DNA of 5,672 nt, from contig JAFTHF010000298.1 of the NCBI GenBank assembly GCA_017457545.1, positions 1 to 5,672 on the forward strand, given 5' to 3'. The first letter of the stretch is position 1. The number at the start of each line of letters is the position of its first letter. The position numbers were made by a program, and so were the translations under genes. The notes below the pieces were generated by a model. It made no database searches. It was not told where the DNA came from and was given only the letters and a program-made list of their open reading frames with translations. The stretch is from Clostridia bacterium. Its GTDB lineage: Bacteria > Bacillota_A > Clostridia > Oscillospirales > CAG-272. Shown here piece by piece: positions 4,954 to 5,672 of the stretch.

Positions 4954-5672
4954 ATGGGACTTACAATAGCACAGAAAATTATTAAGGAGCATCTGGTTTC
5001 AGGCGAGATGAAGGTGGGTGAGGAAATCGCCCTTCGCATAGACCAGACTCTTACACAGGACGCAACAGGCACTATGGCATATCTTGAATTTGAGTCCATA
5101 GGCATTGAAAGAGTAAGAACTAAGCTTTCTGTTGCGTACATAGATCATAACACGCTTCAATCAGGCTTTGAAAATGCTGATGACCACAGATATATTCAGT
5201 CTGTGGCTAAGAAATACGGCATCAGATTTTCCCGTCCCGGTAACGGTATCTGCCATCAGGTTCATCTTGAACGCTTTGGTGTTCCCGGTATGACTCTTAT
5301 CGGCTCTGACAGCCACACTCCCACAGCAGGTGGCATCGGTATGCTTGCCATGGGCGCAGGTGGACTTAATGTTGCGGTAGCTATGGGTGGTGGTGAATAC
5401 TACATCAAGATGCCTAAGATGTTCAAGGTCAACCTTACAGGTAAGCTTCAGCCTTGGGTAAGTGCAAAGGATGTAAGCCTTGAGATACTCCGTATCCTTT
5501 CCGTTAAGGGTGGCGTTGGCGCTATAATTGAATGGGGTGGAGAGGGCATTAAGACACTTTCCGGTCCCGAGAGTGCTACCATTACTAAGATGGGTACAGA
5601 GCTTGGTGCAACTACATCAATCTTCCCCTCTGACGAAATTACAAAGGCCTTTCTTGAGGCTCAGGGCAGAGG
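4954..5672 (+). CDS. aconitate hydratase, N-terminal part (runs off the right edge)
   Basis: The first 239 codons are open to the window end with no frameshift. Aconitase isomerises citrate to isocitrate through cis-aconitate using a [4Fe-4S] cluster. Visible family motifs are DQTLTQDATGT at 30-40, DHN at 64-66, HQVHLERFG at 101-109 and GSDSHTPTAGG at 117-127, the DSHT region that contributes to the active site. The three cluster-binding cysteines of the family lie further downstream and cannot be checked. Sequence style resembles the roughly 640-residue clostridial aconitases rather than the split LeuC/LeuD isopropylmalate isomerase, although LeuC shares the same fold. It follows the citrate synthase-like gene by 10 bases, so both should act consecutively toward 2-oxoglutarate and glutamate. 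An isocitrate dehydrogenase gene could follow beyond the window (inference). Confidence 0.9.
   Translation, partial: MGLTIAQKIIKEHLVSGEMKVGEEIALRIDQTLTQDATGTMAYLEFESIGIERVRTKLSVAYIDHNTLQSGFENADDHRYIQSVAKKYGIRFSRPGNGICHQVHLERFGVPGMTLIGSDSHTPTAGGIGMLAMGAGGLNVAVAMGGGEYYIKMPKMFKVNLTGKLQPWVSAKDVSLEILRILSVKGGVGAIIEWGGEGIKTLSGPESATITKMGTELGATTSIFPSDEITKAFLEAQGR

Overview
The window looks like chromosomal DNA from an anaerobic Clostridia-type Firmicute, possibly a gut Ruminococcaceae/Oscillospiraceae relative. This rests on strong AGGAGG-type ribosome binding sites, tightly packed co-directional genes, an AT-rich intergenic region, and gene content: a Re-type citrate synthase-like enzyme next to a clostridial-type aconitase, and a DUF1538/PII-like pair. 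The genus assignment is inference. There are no RNA genes, insertion sequences, CRISPR arrays or clear terminators.

Layout: two transcription units diverge from one control region (about 3378-3566). Leftward (minus strand) runs an operon of four genes: a DUF1538 multi-pass membrane protein (1773-3377), a double-domain PII-like signalling protein (1080-1760), a six-hairpin-glycosidase-like protein (49-1068), and the first codons of a HAD-superfamily hydrolase (1-41, running off the window). The gaps are only 7-12 bases and each gene's Shine-Dalgarno sequence touches or overlaps the preceding stop codon. Rightward (plus strand) runs a DRE-TIM metallolyase, most likely Re-citrate synthase (3567-4943), then, 10 bases later, the first 239 codons of aconitase (4954 to beyond the window end).

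How it fits together: the rightward unit would make citrate and isocitrate, the oxidative arm that leads to 2-oxoglutarate and glutamate in anaerobes with an incomplete TCA cycle. The leftward unit pairs a probable transporter with a PII-family protein, a class that classically reads 2-oxoglutarate and ATP/ADP. The two units share a striking control region. Each has a sigma-A-type promoter with a 17-base spacer and an extended -10, both -10s sit in an identical 14-base sequence, and a 13-base palindrome lies at the midpoint between the -35 boxes. The most interesting possibility is a PII-gated DUF1538 transporter whose expression is tied to the 2-oxoglutarate-forming pathway. The genes and promoters are visible in the sequence. 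The functional link is inference.
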